DNA of 64,000 bases from Henricia sp. BOLD:AAB3569 (GCA_037783545.1 JBBELK010000109.1:124001-188000); one strand, 5' to 3'; positions 20,926-30,618 are shown, counted from the first letter of the stretch. Numbers and translations are program-made. Notes: a model not told the origin generated them from the sequence alone.

Positions 20926-20998
20926 CGCCCGATAAGGGACTTGAACCCTTGACCCTCAGATTAAAAGTCTGATGCTCTACCGACTGAGCTAACCGGGC
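20926..20998 (-). tRNA. tRNA-Lys(TTT)
   Basis: Canonical. Confidence 0.96.
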
Positions 20999-21115
20999 TC
21001 TGAAAACCGCTCTTCCATGTAACAAACAAATTAACTTACATTTTACCAGCATCGTCTGACGATACAGACATGTTGAAAAAAATCCGGGGAGTGACGACAA
21101 CGATCAGCACGTCTT

Positions 21116-21198
21116 CCTTCGATAGCTCAGTTGGTAGAGCGGTGGACTGTAGTAACATTGATATCCATAGGTCGCTGGTTCAAATCCGGCTCGAAGGA
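21116..21198 (+). tRNA. tRNA-Tyr(GTA)
   Basis: Canonical; partner Lys at 20926. Confidence 0.96.
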
Positions 21199-21519
21199 AC
21201 TGTTTCGTTTTGAAATTTAGGTTTGTAGTTACGGCACAAAGCTAGGCATCAGGATGCGCATGTCCGTCCCTGCATGTGTGATTCATCCCCTTCTTTACAA
21301 AATGTACGTGCCCTCCTCGCTGTAGCCGACAACGGAAATGAAATCAGCGTGGCAATGTTTCCTTTACTGCATGTTTCTTTTTCGTGACGACGGTCTGAGA
21401 TGAAAATGTTCTTCGCGATGTTGTTAGGTTCACTAATTGCTGATTTCAAGAATGTACCCTGCAAACCTTCCTAAAATTGGAAAAAAAGAGTTGATGCTCA
21501 ACCGTCTTTGCAAGCGTCT

Positions 21520-21592
21520 CGCCCGATAAGGGACTTGAACCCTTGACCCTCAGATTAAAAGTCTGATGCTCTACCGACTGAGCTAACCGGGC
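21520..21592 (-). tRNA. tRNA-Lys(TTT)
   Basis: Canonical; a SINE separates it from its Tyr partner at 22000. Confidence 0.96.
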
Positions 21593-21671
21593 TCTAAAAA
21601 CCGCTCTTCCATGTAACAAGAAATTAGCTTACATTTTACCGGCATCGTCTGACGATACAGACATGTTGAAA

Positions 21672-21951
21672 GGGCGGTCGGGTTGGCGTACGGGTTCTTT
21701 CCTCGCCTTTCACCTCTGGGGTCCCGGGTTCGAATCCGGGGCGTGTATGTGGATTGGGTTTGCAGTCCCTACTTGACCGCGTGGGTTTTCCCCTGGGGCA
21801 TTTCTCTGGGGGTTTTCCTCCCACTTCTAAAACTGCAACTTCTTCTTCGTCATCTTAAGTTGAAAATATAGTATAGTTAAAAGCTAAAACCGTATAGTTG
21901 ATGGCATAAAGGGCCTTAGTTGCCGAAGATGCCATAAAATATACAACAACA
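21672..21951 (+). mobile_element. tRNA-derived SINE with CAA-type tail
   Basis: 280-bp insertion flanked by an 11-bp duplication (ACATGTTGAAA, 21661-21671 and 21952-21962). The head carries a clear Pol III B box (GGTTCGAATCC) near 21727 and a weaker A-box-like stretch before it. The middle contains a GCGTGGGTTTTCCCC-type core, and the tail ends in repeated CAA. It sits in the divergent promoter region between Lys 21520 and Tyr 22000, pushing them about 290 bp further apart. The family name cannot be settled from sequence alone. Confidence 0.85.
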
Positions 21952-21999
21952 ACATGTTGAAAAAAATCCGGGGAGTGACGACAACGATCAGCACGTCTT

Positions 22000-22082
22000 C
22001 CTTCGATAGCTCAGTTGGTAGAGCGGTGGACTGTAGTAACATTGATATCCATAGGTCGCTGGTTCAAATCCGGCTCGAAGGA
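22000..22082 (+). tRNA. tRNA-Tyr(GTA)
   Basis: Canonical; partner Lys at 21520, beyond the SINE. Confidence 0.96.
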
Positions 22083-22402
22083 ACTGTTTCGTTTTGAAAT
22101 TTAGGTTTGTAGTTACGGCACAAAGCTAGGCATCAGGATGCGCATGTACGTCCCTGCATGTGTGATTCATCCCCTTCTTTACAAAATGTACGTGCCCTCC
22201 TCGCTGTAGCCGACAACGGAAATGAAATCAGCGTGGCAATGTTTCCTTTACTGCATGTTTCTTTTTCGTGACGACGGTCTGAGATGAAAATGTTCTTCGC
22301 GATGTTGTTAGGTTCACTAATTGCTGATTTCAAGAATGTACCCTGCAAACCTTCCTAAAATTGGAAAAAAAGAGTTGATGCTCAACCGTCTTTCGGGCGT
22401 CT

Positions 22403-22475
22403 CGCCCGATAAGGGACTTGAACCCTTGACCCTCAGATTAAAAGTCTGATGCTCTACCGACTGAGCTAACCGGGC
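22403..22475 (-). tRNA. tRNA-Lys(TTT)
   Basis: Canonical gene; its 3' flank is altered (TTTCGGGCG instead of TTTGCAAGCG). Confidence 0.95.
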
Positions 22476-22591
22476 TCTGAAAACCGCTCTTCCATGTAAC
22501 AAGAAATTAGCTTACATTTTACCAGCATCGTCTGACGATACAGACATGTTGACAAAAATCCGGGGAGTGACGACAACGATCAGCATGTCTT

Positions 22592-22674
22592 CCTTCGATA
22601 GCTCAGTTTGTAGAGCGGTGGACTGTAGTAACATTGATATCCATAGGTCGCTGGTTCAAATCCGGCTCGAAGGA
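22592..22674 (+). tRNA. tRNA-Tyr(GTA), D-loop variant
   Basis: Conserved G18 is T, which damages both the D-T loop contact and the A box. Partner Lys at 22403. Confidence 0.85.
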
Positions 22675-22895
22675 ACTGTTTCGTTTTGAAATTTAGGTTT
22701 GTAGTTACGGCACAAAGCTAGGCATCAGGATGCGCATGTACGTCCCTGCATGTGTGATTCATCCCCTTCTTTACAAAATGTACGTGCCCTCCTGGAGATG
22801 AAAATGTTCTTCGCGATGTTGTTAGGTTCACTAATTGCTGATTTCAAGAATGTACCCTGCAAACCTGGAAAAAAAGAGTTGATGCTCAACCGTCT

Positions 22896-22968
22896 CGCCC
22901 GATAAGGGACTTGAACCCTTGACCCTCAGATTAAAAGTCTGATGCTCTACCGACTGAGCTAACCGGGC
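22896..22968 (-). tRNA. tRNA-Lys(TTT)
   Basis: Canonical; first short-type unit, with a shortened 3' flank. Confidence 0.95.
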
Positions 22969-23084
22969 TCTGAAAACCGCTCTTCCATGTAACAAGAAAT
23001 TAGCTTACATTTTACCAGCATCGTCTGACGATACAGACATGTTGAAAAAAATCCGGGGAGTGACGACAACGATCAGCACGTCTT

Positions 23085-23167
23085 CCTTCGATAGCTCAGT
23101 TGGTAGAGCGGTGGACTGTAGTAACATTAATATCCATAGGTCGCTGGTTCAAATCCGGCTCGAAGGA
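23085..23167 (+). tRNA. tRNA-Tyr(GTA)
   Basis: Exons canonical; intron reads TAACATTAAT. Partner Lys at 22896. Confidence 0.95.
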
Positions 23168-23222
23168 ACTGTTTCGTTTTGAAATTTAGGTTTGTAGTTA
23201 CGGCACAAAGCTAGGCATCAGG

Positions 23223-23429
23223 ATGCGCATGTACGTCCCTGCATGTGTGATTCATCCCCTTCTTTACAAAATGTACGTGCCCTCCTCGCTGTAGCCGACA
23301 ACGGAAATGAAATCAGCGTTGCAATGTTTCCTTTGCTGATTTCATTTCCGTTGTCGGCTACAGCGAGGAGGGCACGTACATTTTGTAAAGAAGGGGATGA
23401 ATCACACATGCAGGGACGTACATGCGCAT
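23223..23429. repeat. Perfect 95-bp inverted repeat at inversion junction
   Basis: Arms 23223-23317 and 23335-23429 are reverse complements around a 17-bp centre. The array flips orientation here. Such a near-palindrome could extrude a cruciform. Confidence 0.95.
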
Positions 23430-23468
23430 TTAATCTGAGGGTCAAGGGTTCAAGTCCCTTATCGGGCG
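23429..23468 (+). pseudogene. tRNA-Lys 3' fragment
   Basis: Last 40 nt of the Lys gene, from the anticodon loop on, fused directly to the right arm of the inverted repeat. The B box is present, but the A box and anticodon stem 5' strand are missing. Confidence 0.9.
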
Positions 23469-23696
23469 AGACGCTTGCAAAGACAGTTGAGCATCAACTC
23501 TTTTTTTCCTGGTTTGCAGGGTACATTCTTGAAATCAGCAATTAGTGAACCTAACAACATCGCGAAGAACATTTTCATCTCCAGGAGGGCACGTACATTT
23601 TGTAAAGAAGGGGATGAATCACACATGTCTGTATCGTCAGACGATGCTGGTAAAATGTAAGCTAATTTCTTGTTACATGGAAGAGCGGTTTTCAGA

Positions 23697-23769
23697 GCCC
23701 GGTTAGCTCAGTCGGTAGAGCATCAGACTTTTAATCTGAGGGTCAAGGGTTCAAGTCCCTTATCGGGCG
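23697..23769 (+). tRNA. tRNA-Lys(TTT), inverted unit
   Basis: Canonical gene on the plus strand. Its Tyr partner is missing because the upstream flank is joined to a spacer fragment near 23622. Confidence 0.95.
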
Positions 23770-24033
23770 AGACGCTTGCAAAGACGGTTGAGCATCAACT
23801 CTTTTTTTCCAATTTTAGGAAGGTTTGCAGGGTACATTCTTGAAATCAGCAATTAGTGAACCTAACAACATCGCGAAGAACATTTTCATCTCAGACCGTC
23901 GTCACGAAAAAGAAACATGCAGTAAAGGAAACATTGCCACGCTGATTTCATTTCCGTTGTCGGCTACAGCGAGGAGGGCACGTACATTTTGTAAAGAAGG
24001 GGATGAATCACACATGCAGGGACGTACATGCGC

Positions 24034-24128
24034 GTCTGTTTTTTGCACACTTGATGTGCGTTGAAAACGCCAATTGGCCACTCAATACAGAAACTTGTTT
24101 ACTGGGAGTAGCCTGCCGTACCGGCTAG
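24034..24128 (-). repeat. Split direct repeat B2
   Basis: 95 bp, matching B1 at 24588-24682 throughout as read. Confidence 0.92.
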
Positions 24129-24394
24129 CGTCGGTTGGTTTATTTACATTTGTTCACTTTCCTCAAATCTACTTAAAATTTATACATATTTAAATGACGT
24201 TTGTTTCCGCTGATTCAATCTGCCCAGGGTTAAAAACCAGAGAGAAAACTCAAGGAGAAAAAACTCTGGAAAACCTTATGGACTTAACTTGTTAATATTA
24301 CTGGATGTCTAAATAACCCAAAATATATTATAGGAACCGTCTTTTCCTTACTTTTTCATTCACACACAAAAAAAAGAAAATTTCAAATTTCAAA
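24129..24394 (-). other. Unique stretch between A2 and B2
   Basis: AT-rich 266 bp with A and T runs. No frame or motif recognised. Confidence 0.6.
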
Positions 24395-24587
24395 AAATTA
24401 ACCGACCTAGCAGCTTGGTGGTCTCAGGCTAGAATGCCACTACAACCCAACAACCACGCCCTCCTGCTACTGTAGGCCACATGCTATTCAAAGCAGCTCT
24501 ATTGTGCAAAACCTCTCAACCGTCCAACTCGTGCGTATCGTACAGACAAAGATTTCCTGCTATACTGCGTACCGCAGGAAATAAAAC
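24395..24587 (-). repeat. Split direct repeat A2
   Basis: 193 bp, one difference from A1 at 27425-27617. Confidence 0.92.
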
Positions 24588-24682
24588 GTCTGTTTTTTGC
24601 ACACTTGATGTGCGTTGAAAACGCCAATTGGCCACTCAATACAGAAACTTGTTTACTGGGAGTAGCCTGCCGTACCGGCTAG
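24588..24682 (-). repeat. Split direct repeat B1
   Basis: 95 bp, directly abutting A2. The A2-B1 junction has the same edge bases as the two outer ends of the element. Confidence 0.92.
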
Positions 24683-24729
24683 ACTTTCAAAGAACGGGAC
24701 TAACCGGTGTAATCTAAAAGACGAAAAAA

Positions 24730-25719
24730 TTATAAGTTTAGGTGCTTAGTTACGTCTAATCTACTTTCTAACGAATCTGAAACGTAACCATCTTTAGACA
24801 TGTCACTCTTCCACCTTCCGTGTCGTTTCCAACACCGTTCATTTACCGACGACCTTGCAGCAGCAGAGGCTCCCCCTGCCCTCAATGAATGCAACCCTAT
24901 GTTGCTATTTCCACAAACTTCCCTCAATCTGGTTACTACCGTTTCTCTAGCTCTCGTATAACTTAATGGTTTGTTTTTGTTAATTAAGAACCGATTGCCG
25001 TTACTACTGTAAGCCGGTTTGAAAAGAAAATGATCTGAACTTAAATCGATATTAGCGTTATTTATAAATCTCTTAAGTATTGATACTGGACATGCGTTCG
25101 TTTCCCCTTCATGAATGACCACGTCACTTCCCTGACGGTATTGGTCCGTTTTACTTTTGGAAATATGAACCGACATATAACCTTCGAAAAAGGTCAGGTC
25201 CTTGCATTTTAGTGCACTGACCTCACCGAATCTCATGAAACCTGCAAAGCATAATATAATAATACTCAGGTCCCTTAAAACCAAAATGTCTTGCGATGTA
25301 GAATATTTTTCACACAAGGAAATTAATTGCTCTTTGGTAACTATCTCTTTTTTATGAGTCGGATTACTATTTTGCCGCTTAGCCGATTCTAACAAACTAT
25401 TTACATAGTGATTGGTAGTAGGATCTGCCAGACCCCTAACTTTGTGGGCCCATTTTATGCCGTACACTGCGGATTGCACTACCCCTGCTGAACTGCCAGA
25501 GTCTATCAAATACGTTAGATACAATGCGACGTACACGGGTTGTGCTGGCAAAGCCTCCGCGCCCTCGGACGTGATGAAGGATTTCCATCTTCTGAACGCT
25601 CCGTAGTACTTAGTTACAGTTCCGTCGCTCTTGGACTGCAGTAGATGATTGGCCATGCTTTCCGCAAGTGAAAGAAGATGTTCCGAGGAGGTCCCTGTGG
25701 CTTCTACATCCTGTAGCAC
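24730..25719 (-). CDS. Tyrosine recombinase of Ngaro-like element
   Basis: 329 residues. An N-terminal SAM-like core-binding part covers about 1-120, and the catalytic domain follows. The tyrosine-recombinase residues are all visible: R near 163 (MRFGEVSAL), K near 188-190 (SKSKTD), H-x-x-R at 277-280 (HSLRAGG), H300/W303 (RHGRWKS) and the nucleophile Y near 312. Recombinases of this kind integrate the circular DNA copy of DIRS/Ngaro elements by strand exchange, without target duplication. The frame looks whole and is the last gene of the element before B1. Confidence 0.9.
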   Translation of the reverse strand: MLQDVEATGTSSEHLLSLAESMANHLLQSKSDGTVTKYYGAFRRWKSFITSEGAEALPAQPVYVALYLTYLIDSGSSAGVVQSAVYGIKWAHKVRGLADPTTNHYVNSLLESAKRQNSNPTHKKEIVTKEQLISLCEKYSTSQDILVLRDLSIIILCFAGFMRFGEVSALKCKDLTFFEGYMSVHISKSKTDQYRQGSDVVIHEGETNACPVSILKRFINNANIDLSSDHFLFKPAYSSNGNRFLINKNKPLSYTRARETVVTRLREVCGNSNIGLHSLRAGGASAAARSSVNERCWKRHGRWKSDMSKDGYVSDSLESRLDVTKHLNL

Positions 25720-26218
25720 GGCTCTTCTAAGTCCTAGATCTGAAATTAAGATATTAGAATGTCAGTTTCAATGCAATCATTTTCATTTTACTTCTACTTT
25801 TACCGGAAATTCCGTTATTGCCTTTGCCTCTCTCTATTATTTGTTTCCATTACTTCTAGGCCGAGCTCTCTGGTTTCTTTTAGGAAACTCCTGAAACTAT
25901 CGTTTCCATGAACTTTCAGCCAAAATGGCGCCGATTTCCGTAGAGGTATGACCGAGATACTTTATGTTTTCAAGTACGAGTTTATCGACAGTTTTCATAT
26001 GAACCCGGGTGGTGGAACCCACCAATATGGTCCGTGTCCCACGGCTGTTCTAAATACCGGCTGTTCTAAATACCGGCTGTGCCTTAGCACCACCATCTGG
26101 AATTAAATTTTGTACACCGTTTTCAAGGCAAGCAAACCTGTCACAACAGACTGTAAGAACTGCAATCTTTGTCCGATTTCGCAAATACTGCTTTGTTAAT
26201 TTTCCTGTTGACACTGCA

Positions 26219-26494
26219 CTATCGTGATTTCTTACTCGGAGCGTCTGCTTTCTTGTCCCGTTTCCTCGGAACCCCTACTGGCTGTAACTGTGCATTGTTT
26301 ACCTTGCAGGTATCGCTTATTTTCATAGCTATGCCCCGTTTTATTTCCATAGCTAATTCATGTTTCTTACTCCCTTCCAGGATGATTTTCATGACATTCT
26401 TGATGTCTGTGTACCGTTTCACGGTCTGCCCTTCCAGGCTTCTTTCTAAGGAACGCAATGTCCCAATTGCTTCTAGCTCCCTCTCCGTTCTCAA
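26219..26494 (-). CDS. Small charged, probably helical frame
   Basis: 91 residues, rich in K, R and E, likely helical, with a basic C-terminal tail. No family recognised. It follows the gag-like gene in the same direction and could be a further gag piece or a chance frame. Confidence 0.35.
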   Translation of the reverse strand: MRTERELEAIGTLRSLERSLEGQTVKRYTDIKNVMKIILEGSKKHELAMEIKRGIAMKISDTCKVNNAQLQPVGVPRKRDKKADAPSKKSR

Positions 26495-26517
26495 CCTACC
26501 CCTAGGTATAGTGTGGG

Positions 26518-26553
26518 ATTATTATTATTATTATTGTTATTATTATTATTATT
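26518..26553. repeat. (ATT)n microsatellite
   Basis: About twelve ATT-type triplets with one GTT interruption. Confidence 0.9.
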
Positions 26554-26663
26554 CATACTTTTCCTTTTCTCTTTTAAACGTTGTACCGCAGGCTGAAAAT
26601 TGCCGTTAGGGACCAATGCCTCATTTAGGAATTCATACTCCAGATTCTTGTTTAATGTTAATT

Positions 26664-27410
26664 CTAATTTTTAACAATTTCACTTATCTTATGTTCCGTC
26701 TCTCCCGATTTCTGGAGGCTCCTGCAATCCGCTCGCCAGTGCCCCGGCTTGCCGCATGCGAAACACAAGCCTGGTTTCGCTGTGAGATTCGTCGGACTCG
26801 CATTCGGAACTGGTTTCGGTGCGCCGCTGATCTGTCCTTGCTGCCATCTCGGGCTATATGGGTGTGGCCACTTGTAATTAAACAGTCTCTTGTTCTTCTC
26901 TTTGTATTTCTTCTGGGCTCGTGACTCCGCTTTCCAAATCTTCTTTTCGTCTTCTGAATCGTCAGCAATTGCGTTCGCTTGGTACTCGGCGACGGTTCTC
27001 CACCCAAGTTCGGAACTATCCGCTATCTTGATTAGTTTCTGTCTCTGCTCTACGAGTTTCATACCTTCCTCTATCTTCTCCTGGACTTTAGTAGTCATCT
27101 GACGGGTTCTTGTGTCTTCTTTCAGTAGAGCGTCAGCCTCCTTTAGTTTCTCCTGAATCTTTGCGTTTGCCTTGTGTTGTTCCTCGTTCCCTCTTTTGTT
27201 AAATTTGTATTTATCATTGCCTATTTGCTCTATTTTTGCTACTTGGACTTCGCTTAACATCCGTTGATTTTCGTTAATTTGTTGATTAAATGAATTCAAC
27301 TTAACGGTTATCAGCTCGTCTAGTTTGCTCAATAATTGCCCCTGGGCTTCTTGCATGTGCTCTTGGACCTGGTTTTGAATCAAAGCCGGCAAACCTGTTG
27401 TAGTCTCCAT
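26664..27410 (-). CDS. Gag-like protein of Ngaro-like element
   Basis: 248 residues. The first ~140 are strongly charged and predicted to be coiled-coil (Q, E, K-rich heptads). A conserved-looking block RQKLIKIADSSELGW follows near 140, then a basic linker, and a CCHC zinc knuckle (CFACGKPGHWRADC) near 222-235. The start codon lies just inside A1, as expected for the first gene. The RQKLI block recurs in the second Ngaro-like element at 41.4 kb, linking the two. Confidence 0.85.
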   Translation of the reverse strand: METTTGLPALIQNQVQEHMQEAQGQLLSKLDELITVKLNSFNQQINENQRMLSEVQVAKIEQIGNDKYKFNKRGNEEQHKANAKIQEKLKEADALLKEDTRTRQMTTKVQEKIEEGMKLVEQRQKLIKIADSSELGWRTVAEYQANAIADDSEDEKKIWKAESRAQKKYKEKNKRLFNYKWPHPYSPRWQQGQISGAPKPVPNASPTNLTAKPGLCFACGKPGHWRADCRSLQKSGETEHKISEIVKN

Positions 27411-27424
27411 GTCTGGGCAGCGCG

Positions 27425-27617
27425 AAATTAACCGACCTAGCAGCTTGGTGGTCTCAGGCTAGAATGCCACTACAACCCAACAACCACGCCCTCCTGCTAC
27501 TGTAGGCCACATGCTATTCAAAGCAGCTCTATTGTGCAAAACCTCTCAACCGTACAACTCGTGCGTATCGTACAGACAAAGATTTCCTGCTATACTGCGT
27601 ACCGCAGGAAATAAAAC
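27425..27617 (-). repeat. Split direct repeat A1
   Basis: 193 bp at the 5' end of the element; the array resumes at 27618. Confidence 0.92.
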
Positions 27618-27674
27618 ATCCTGATGCCTAGCTTTGTGCCGTAACTACAAACCTAAATTTCAAAACGAAACAGT

Positions 27675-27757
27675 TCCTTCGAGCCGGATTTGAACCAGCG
27701 ACCTATGGATATCAATGTTACTACAGTCCACCGCTCTACCAACTGAGCTATCGAAGG
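27675..27757 (-). tRNA. tRNA-Tyr(GTA), inverted unit
   Basis: Canonical; partner Lys at 27874 on the plus strand. Confidence 0.95.
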
Positions 27758-27873
27758 AAGACGTGCTGATCGTTGTCGTCACTCCCCGGATTTTTTTCAA
27801 CATGTCTGTATCGTCAGACGATGCTGGTAAAATGTAAGCTAATTTCTTGTTTCATGGAAGAGCGGTTTTCAGA

Positions 27874-27946
27874 GCCCGGTTAGCTCAGTCGGTAGAGCAT
27901 CAGACTTTTAATCTGAGGGTCAAGGGTTCAAGTCCCTTATCGGGCG
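27874..27946 (+). tRNA. tRNA-Lys(TTT), inverted unit
   Basis: Canonical. Confidence 0.95.
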
Positions 27947-28268
27947 AGATGCTTGCAAAGACGGTTGAGCATCAACTCTTTTTTTCCCAATTTTAGGAAG
28001 GTTTGCAGGGTACATTCTTGAAATCAGCAATTAGTGAACCTAACAACATCGCGAAGAACATTTTCATCTCAGACCGTCGTCACGAAAAAGAAACATGCAG
28101 TAAAGGAAACATTGCCACGCTGATTTCATTTCCGTTGTCGGCTACAGCGAGGAGGGCACGTACATTTTGTAAAGAAGGGGATGAATCACACATGCAGGGA
28201 CGTACATGCGCATCCTGATGCCTAGCTTTGTGCCGTAACTACAAACCTAAATTTCAAAACGAAACAGT

Positions 28269-28351
28269 TCCTTCGAGCCGGATTTGAACCAGCGACCTAT
28301 GGATATTAATGTTACTACAGTCCACCGCTCTACCAACTGAGCTATCGAAGG
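28269..28351 (-). tRNA. tRNA-Tyr(GTA), inverted unit
   Basis: Intron reads TAACATTAAT, as in the copy at 23085 on the other side of the inversion. Confidence 0.95.
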
Positions 28352-28467
28352 AAGACGTGCTGATCGTTGTCGTCACTCCCCGGATTTTTTTCAACATGTC
28401 TGTATCGTCAGACGATGCTGGTAAAATGTAAGCTAATTTCTTGTTACATGGAAGAGCGGTTTTCAGA

Positions 28468-28540
28468 GCCCGGTTAGCTCAGTCGGTAGAGCATCAGACT
28501 TTTAATCTGAGGGTCAAGGGTTCAAGTCCCTTATCGGGCG
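28468..28540 (+). tRNA. tRNA-Lys(TTT), inverted unit
   Basis: Canonical. Confidence 0.95.
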
Positions 28541-28862
28541 AGATGCTTGCAAAGACGGTTGAGCATCAACTCTTTTTTTTCCAATTTTAGGAAGGTTTGC
28601 ATGGTACATTCTTGAAATCAGCAATTAGTGAACCTAACAACATCGCGAAGAACATTTTCATCTCAGACCGTCGTCACGAAAAAGAAACATGCAGTGAAGG
28701 AAACATTGCCACGCTGATTTCATTTCCGTTGTCGGCTACAGCGAGGAGGGCACGTACATTTTGTAAAGAAGGGGATGAATCACACATGCAGGGACGTACA
28801 TGCGCATCCTGATGCCTAGCTTTGTGCCGTAACTACAAACCTAAATTTCAAAACGAAACAGT

Positions 28863-28910
28863 TCCTTCGAGCCGGACTTGAACCAGCGACCTATGGATAT
28901 TAATGTTACT
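28863..28910 (-). pseudogene. Truncated tRNA-Tyr at right inversion junction
   Basis: Second exon plus intron (TAACATTAAT form) only. The first exon is lost, and the sequence runs into an A-run that belongs to the Lys terminator of the next, re-inverted unit. Confidence 0.92.
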
Positions 28911-28953
28911 AAAAAAAAAAAGAGTTGATGCTCAACCGTCTTTGCAAGCGTCT

Positions 28954-29026
28954 CGCCCGATAAGGGACTTGAACCCTTGACCCTCAGATTAAAAGTCTGA
29001 TGCTCTACCGACTGAGCTAACCGGGC
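28954..29026 (-). tRNA. tRNA-Lys(TTT)
   Basis: Canonical; first unit back in main orientation. Confidence 0.96.
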
Positions 29027-29142
29027 TCTGAAAACCGCTCTTCCATGTAACAAGAAATTAGCTTACATTTTACCAGCATCGTCTGACGATACAGACATGT
29101 TGACAAAAATCCGGGGAGTGACGACAACGATCAGCACGTCTT

Positions 29143-29225
29143 CCTTCGATAGCTCAGTTGGTAGAGCGGTGGACTGTAGTAACATTGATATCCGTAGGTC
29201 GCTGGTTCAAATCCGGCTCGAAGGA
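29143..29225 (+). tRNA. tRNA-Tyr(GTA)
   Basis: A42 is G, giving a second G-U in the anticodon stem. Partner Lys at 28954. Confidence 0.93.
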
Positions 29226-29458
29226 ACTGTTTCGTTTTGAAATTTACGTTTGTAGTTACGGCACAAAGCTAGGCATCAGGATGCGCATGTACGTCCCTGC
29301 ATGTGTGATTCATCCCCTTCTTTACAAAATGTACGTGCCCTCCTGGAGATGAAAATGTTCTTCGCAATGTTGTTAGGTTCACTAATTGCTGATTTCAAGA
29401 ATGTACCCTGCAAACCTGGAAAAAAAGAGTTGATGCTCAACCGTCTTTGCAAGCGTCT

Positions 29459-29531
29459 CGCCCGATAAGGGACTTGAACCCTTGACCCTCAGATTAAAAG
29501 TCTGATGCTCTACCGACTGAGCTAACCGGGC
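29459..29531 (-). tRNA. tRNA-Lys(TTT)
   Basis: Canonical; short-type unit. Confidence 0.96.
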
Positions 29532-29647
29532 TCTGAAAACCGCTCTTCCATGTAACAAGAAATTAGCTTACATTTTACCAGCATCGTCTGACAATACAGA
29601 CATGTTGAAAAAAATCCGGGGAGTGACGACAACGATCAGCACGTCTT

Positions 29648-29730
29648 CCTTCGATAGCTCAGTTGGTAGAGCGGTGGACTGTAGTAACATTGATATCCAT
29701 AGGTCGCTGGTTCAAATCCGGCTCGAAGGA
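29648..29730 (+). tRNA. tRNA-Tyr(GTA)
   Basis: Canonical; partner Lys at 29459. Confidence 0.96.
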
Positions 29731-30050
29731 ACTGTTTCGTTTTGAAATTTAGGTTTGTAGTTACGGCACAAAGCTAGGCATCAGGATGCGCATGTACGTC
29801 CCTGCATGTGTGATTCATCCCCTTCTTTACAAAATGTACGTGCCCTCCTCGCTGTAGCCGACAACGGAAATGAAATCAGCGTGGCAATGTTTCCTTTACT
29901 GCATGTTTCTTTTTCGTGACGACGGTCTGGGTGAAAATGTTCTTCGCGATGTTGTTAGGTTCACTAATTGCTGATTTCAAGAATGTACCCTGCAAACCTT
30001 CCTAAAATTGGAAAAAAAGAGTTGATGCTCAACCGTCTTTGCAAGCATCT

Positions 30051-30108
30051 CGCCCGATAAGGGACTTGAACCCTTGACCCTCAGATTAAAAGACTGAGCT
30101 AACCGGGC
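30051..30108 (-). pseudogene. tRNA-Lys, 15-nt deletion type
   Basis: Reference for this class. 58 nt remain. The loss removes the 3' half of the D arm and the 5' strand of the anticodon stem, so no cloverleaf can form. The B box and terminator are intact. Confidence 0.93.
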
Positions 30109-30224
30109 TCTGAAAACCGCTCTTCCATGTAACAAGAAATTAGCTTACATTTTACCAGCATCGTCTGACGATACAGACATGTTGAAAAAAATCCGGGGAG
30201 TGACGACAACGATCAGCACGTCTT

Positions 30225-30307
30225 CCTTCGATAGCTCAGTTGGTAGAGCGGTGGACTGTAGTAACATTGATATCCATAGGTCGCTGGTTCAAATCCGGCT
30301 CGAAGGA
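30225..30307 (+). tRNA. tRNA-Tyr(GTA)
   Basis: Canonical; partner is the deleted Lys at 30051. Confidence 0.96.
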
Positions 30308-30618
30308 ACTGTTTCGTTTTGAAATTTAGGTTTGTAGTTACGGCACAAAGCTAGGCATCAGGATGCGCATGTACGTCCCTGCATGTGTGATTCATCCCCT
30401 TCTTTACAAAATGTACGTGCCCTCCTCGCTGTAGCCGACAACGGAAATGAAATCAGCGTGGCAATGTTTCCTTTACTGCATGTTTCTTTTTCGTGACGAC
30501 GGTCTGAGATGAAAATGTTCTTCGCGATGTTGTTAGGTTCACTAATTGCTGATTTCAAGAATGTACCCTGCAAACCTGGAAAAAAAGAGTTGATGCTCAA
30601 CCGTCTTTGCAAGCATCT

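Larger units (their letters stand above)
17592..23317. repeat. Tandem array, segment 2 (right of the gypsy insertion)
   Basis: Continues the first segment in the same orientation with about nine units. Its markers match segment 1 at an offset of 13,931 bp, which equals 15 units plus the inserted element. The last unit before the inversion is a short type missing 78 bp of spacer. Confidence 0.95.
23335..24033. repeat. Tandem array, inverted segment, left part
   Basis: Units here run in the opposite orientation to the rest of the array. The stretch contains a partial tRNA-Lys, a rearranged short spacer, one full tRNA-Lys on the plus strand, and no tRNA-Tyr. It ends exactly where the Ngaro-like element begins. 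Confidence 0.9.
25720..26663 (-). other. Interval between gag-like gene and recombinase
   Basis: The position where Ngaro elements usually carry reverse transcriptase and RNase H, but no such motifs are seen. It holds a 91-codon frame, a trinucleotide microsatellite and non-coding sequence, including a doubled CTAAATACCGGCTGT word near 26.05 kb. Confidence 0.6.
24034..27617 (-). mobile_element. Ngaro-like tyrosine-recombinase retrotransposon, lacks reverse transcriptase
   Basis: 3,584-bp element read on the minus strand. Its ends are split direct repeats: A1 (27425-27617), inner region, B1 (24588-24682) joined to A2 (24395-24587), a 266-bp unique stretch, then B2 (24034-24128). This A1 / B1-A2 / B2 layout defines Ngaro/PAT-type DIRS elements. 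The host unit resumes at the next base with no target duplication, as expected for recombinase-driven insertion. It encodes a gag-like protein and a recombinase but no recognisable reverse transcriptase, so it probably depends on a helper. A1 and A2 differ at one base in 193, so it is young. Confidence 0.88.
27618..28910. repeat. Tandem array, inverted segment, right part
   Basis: Two inverted full units plus the start of a third, resuming at the base after the Ngaro-like element. It ends inside a truncated tRNA-Tyr, where an A-rich junction returns the array to its main orientation. Confidence 0.9.
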
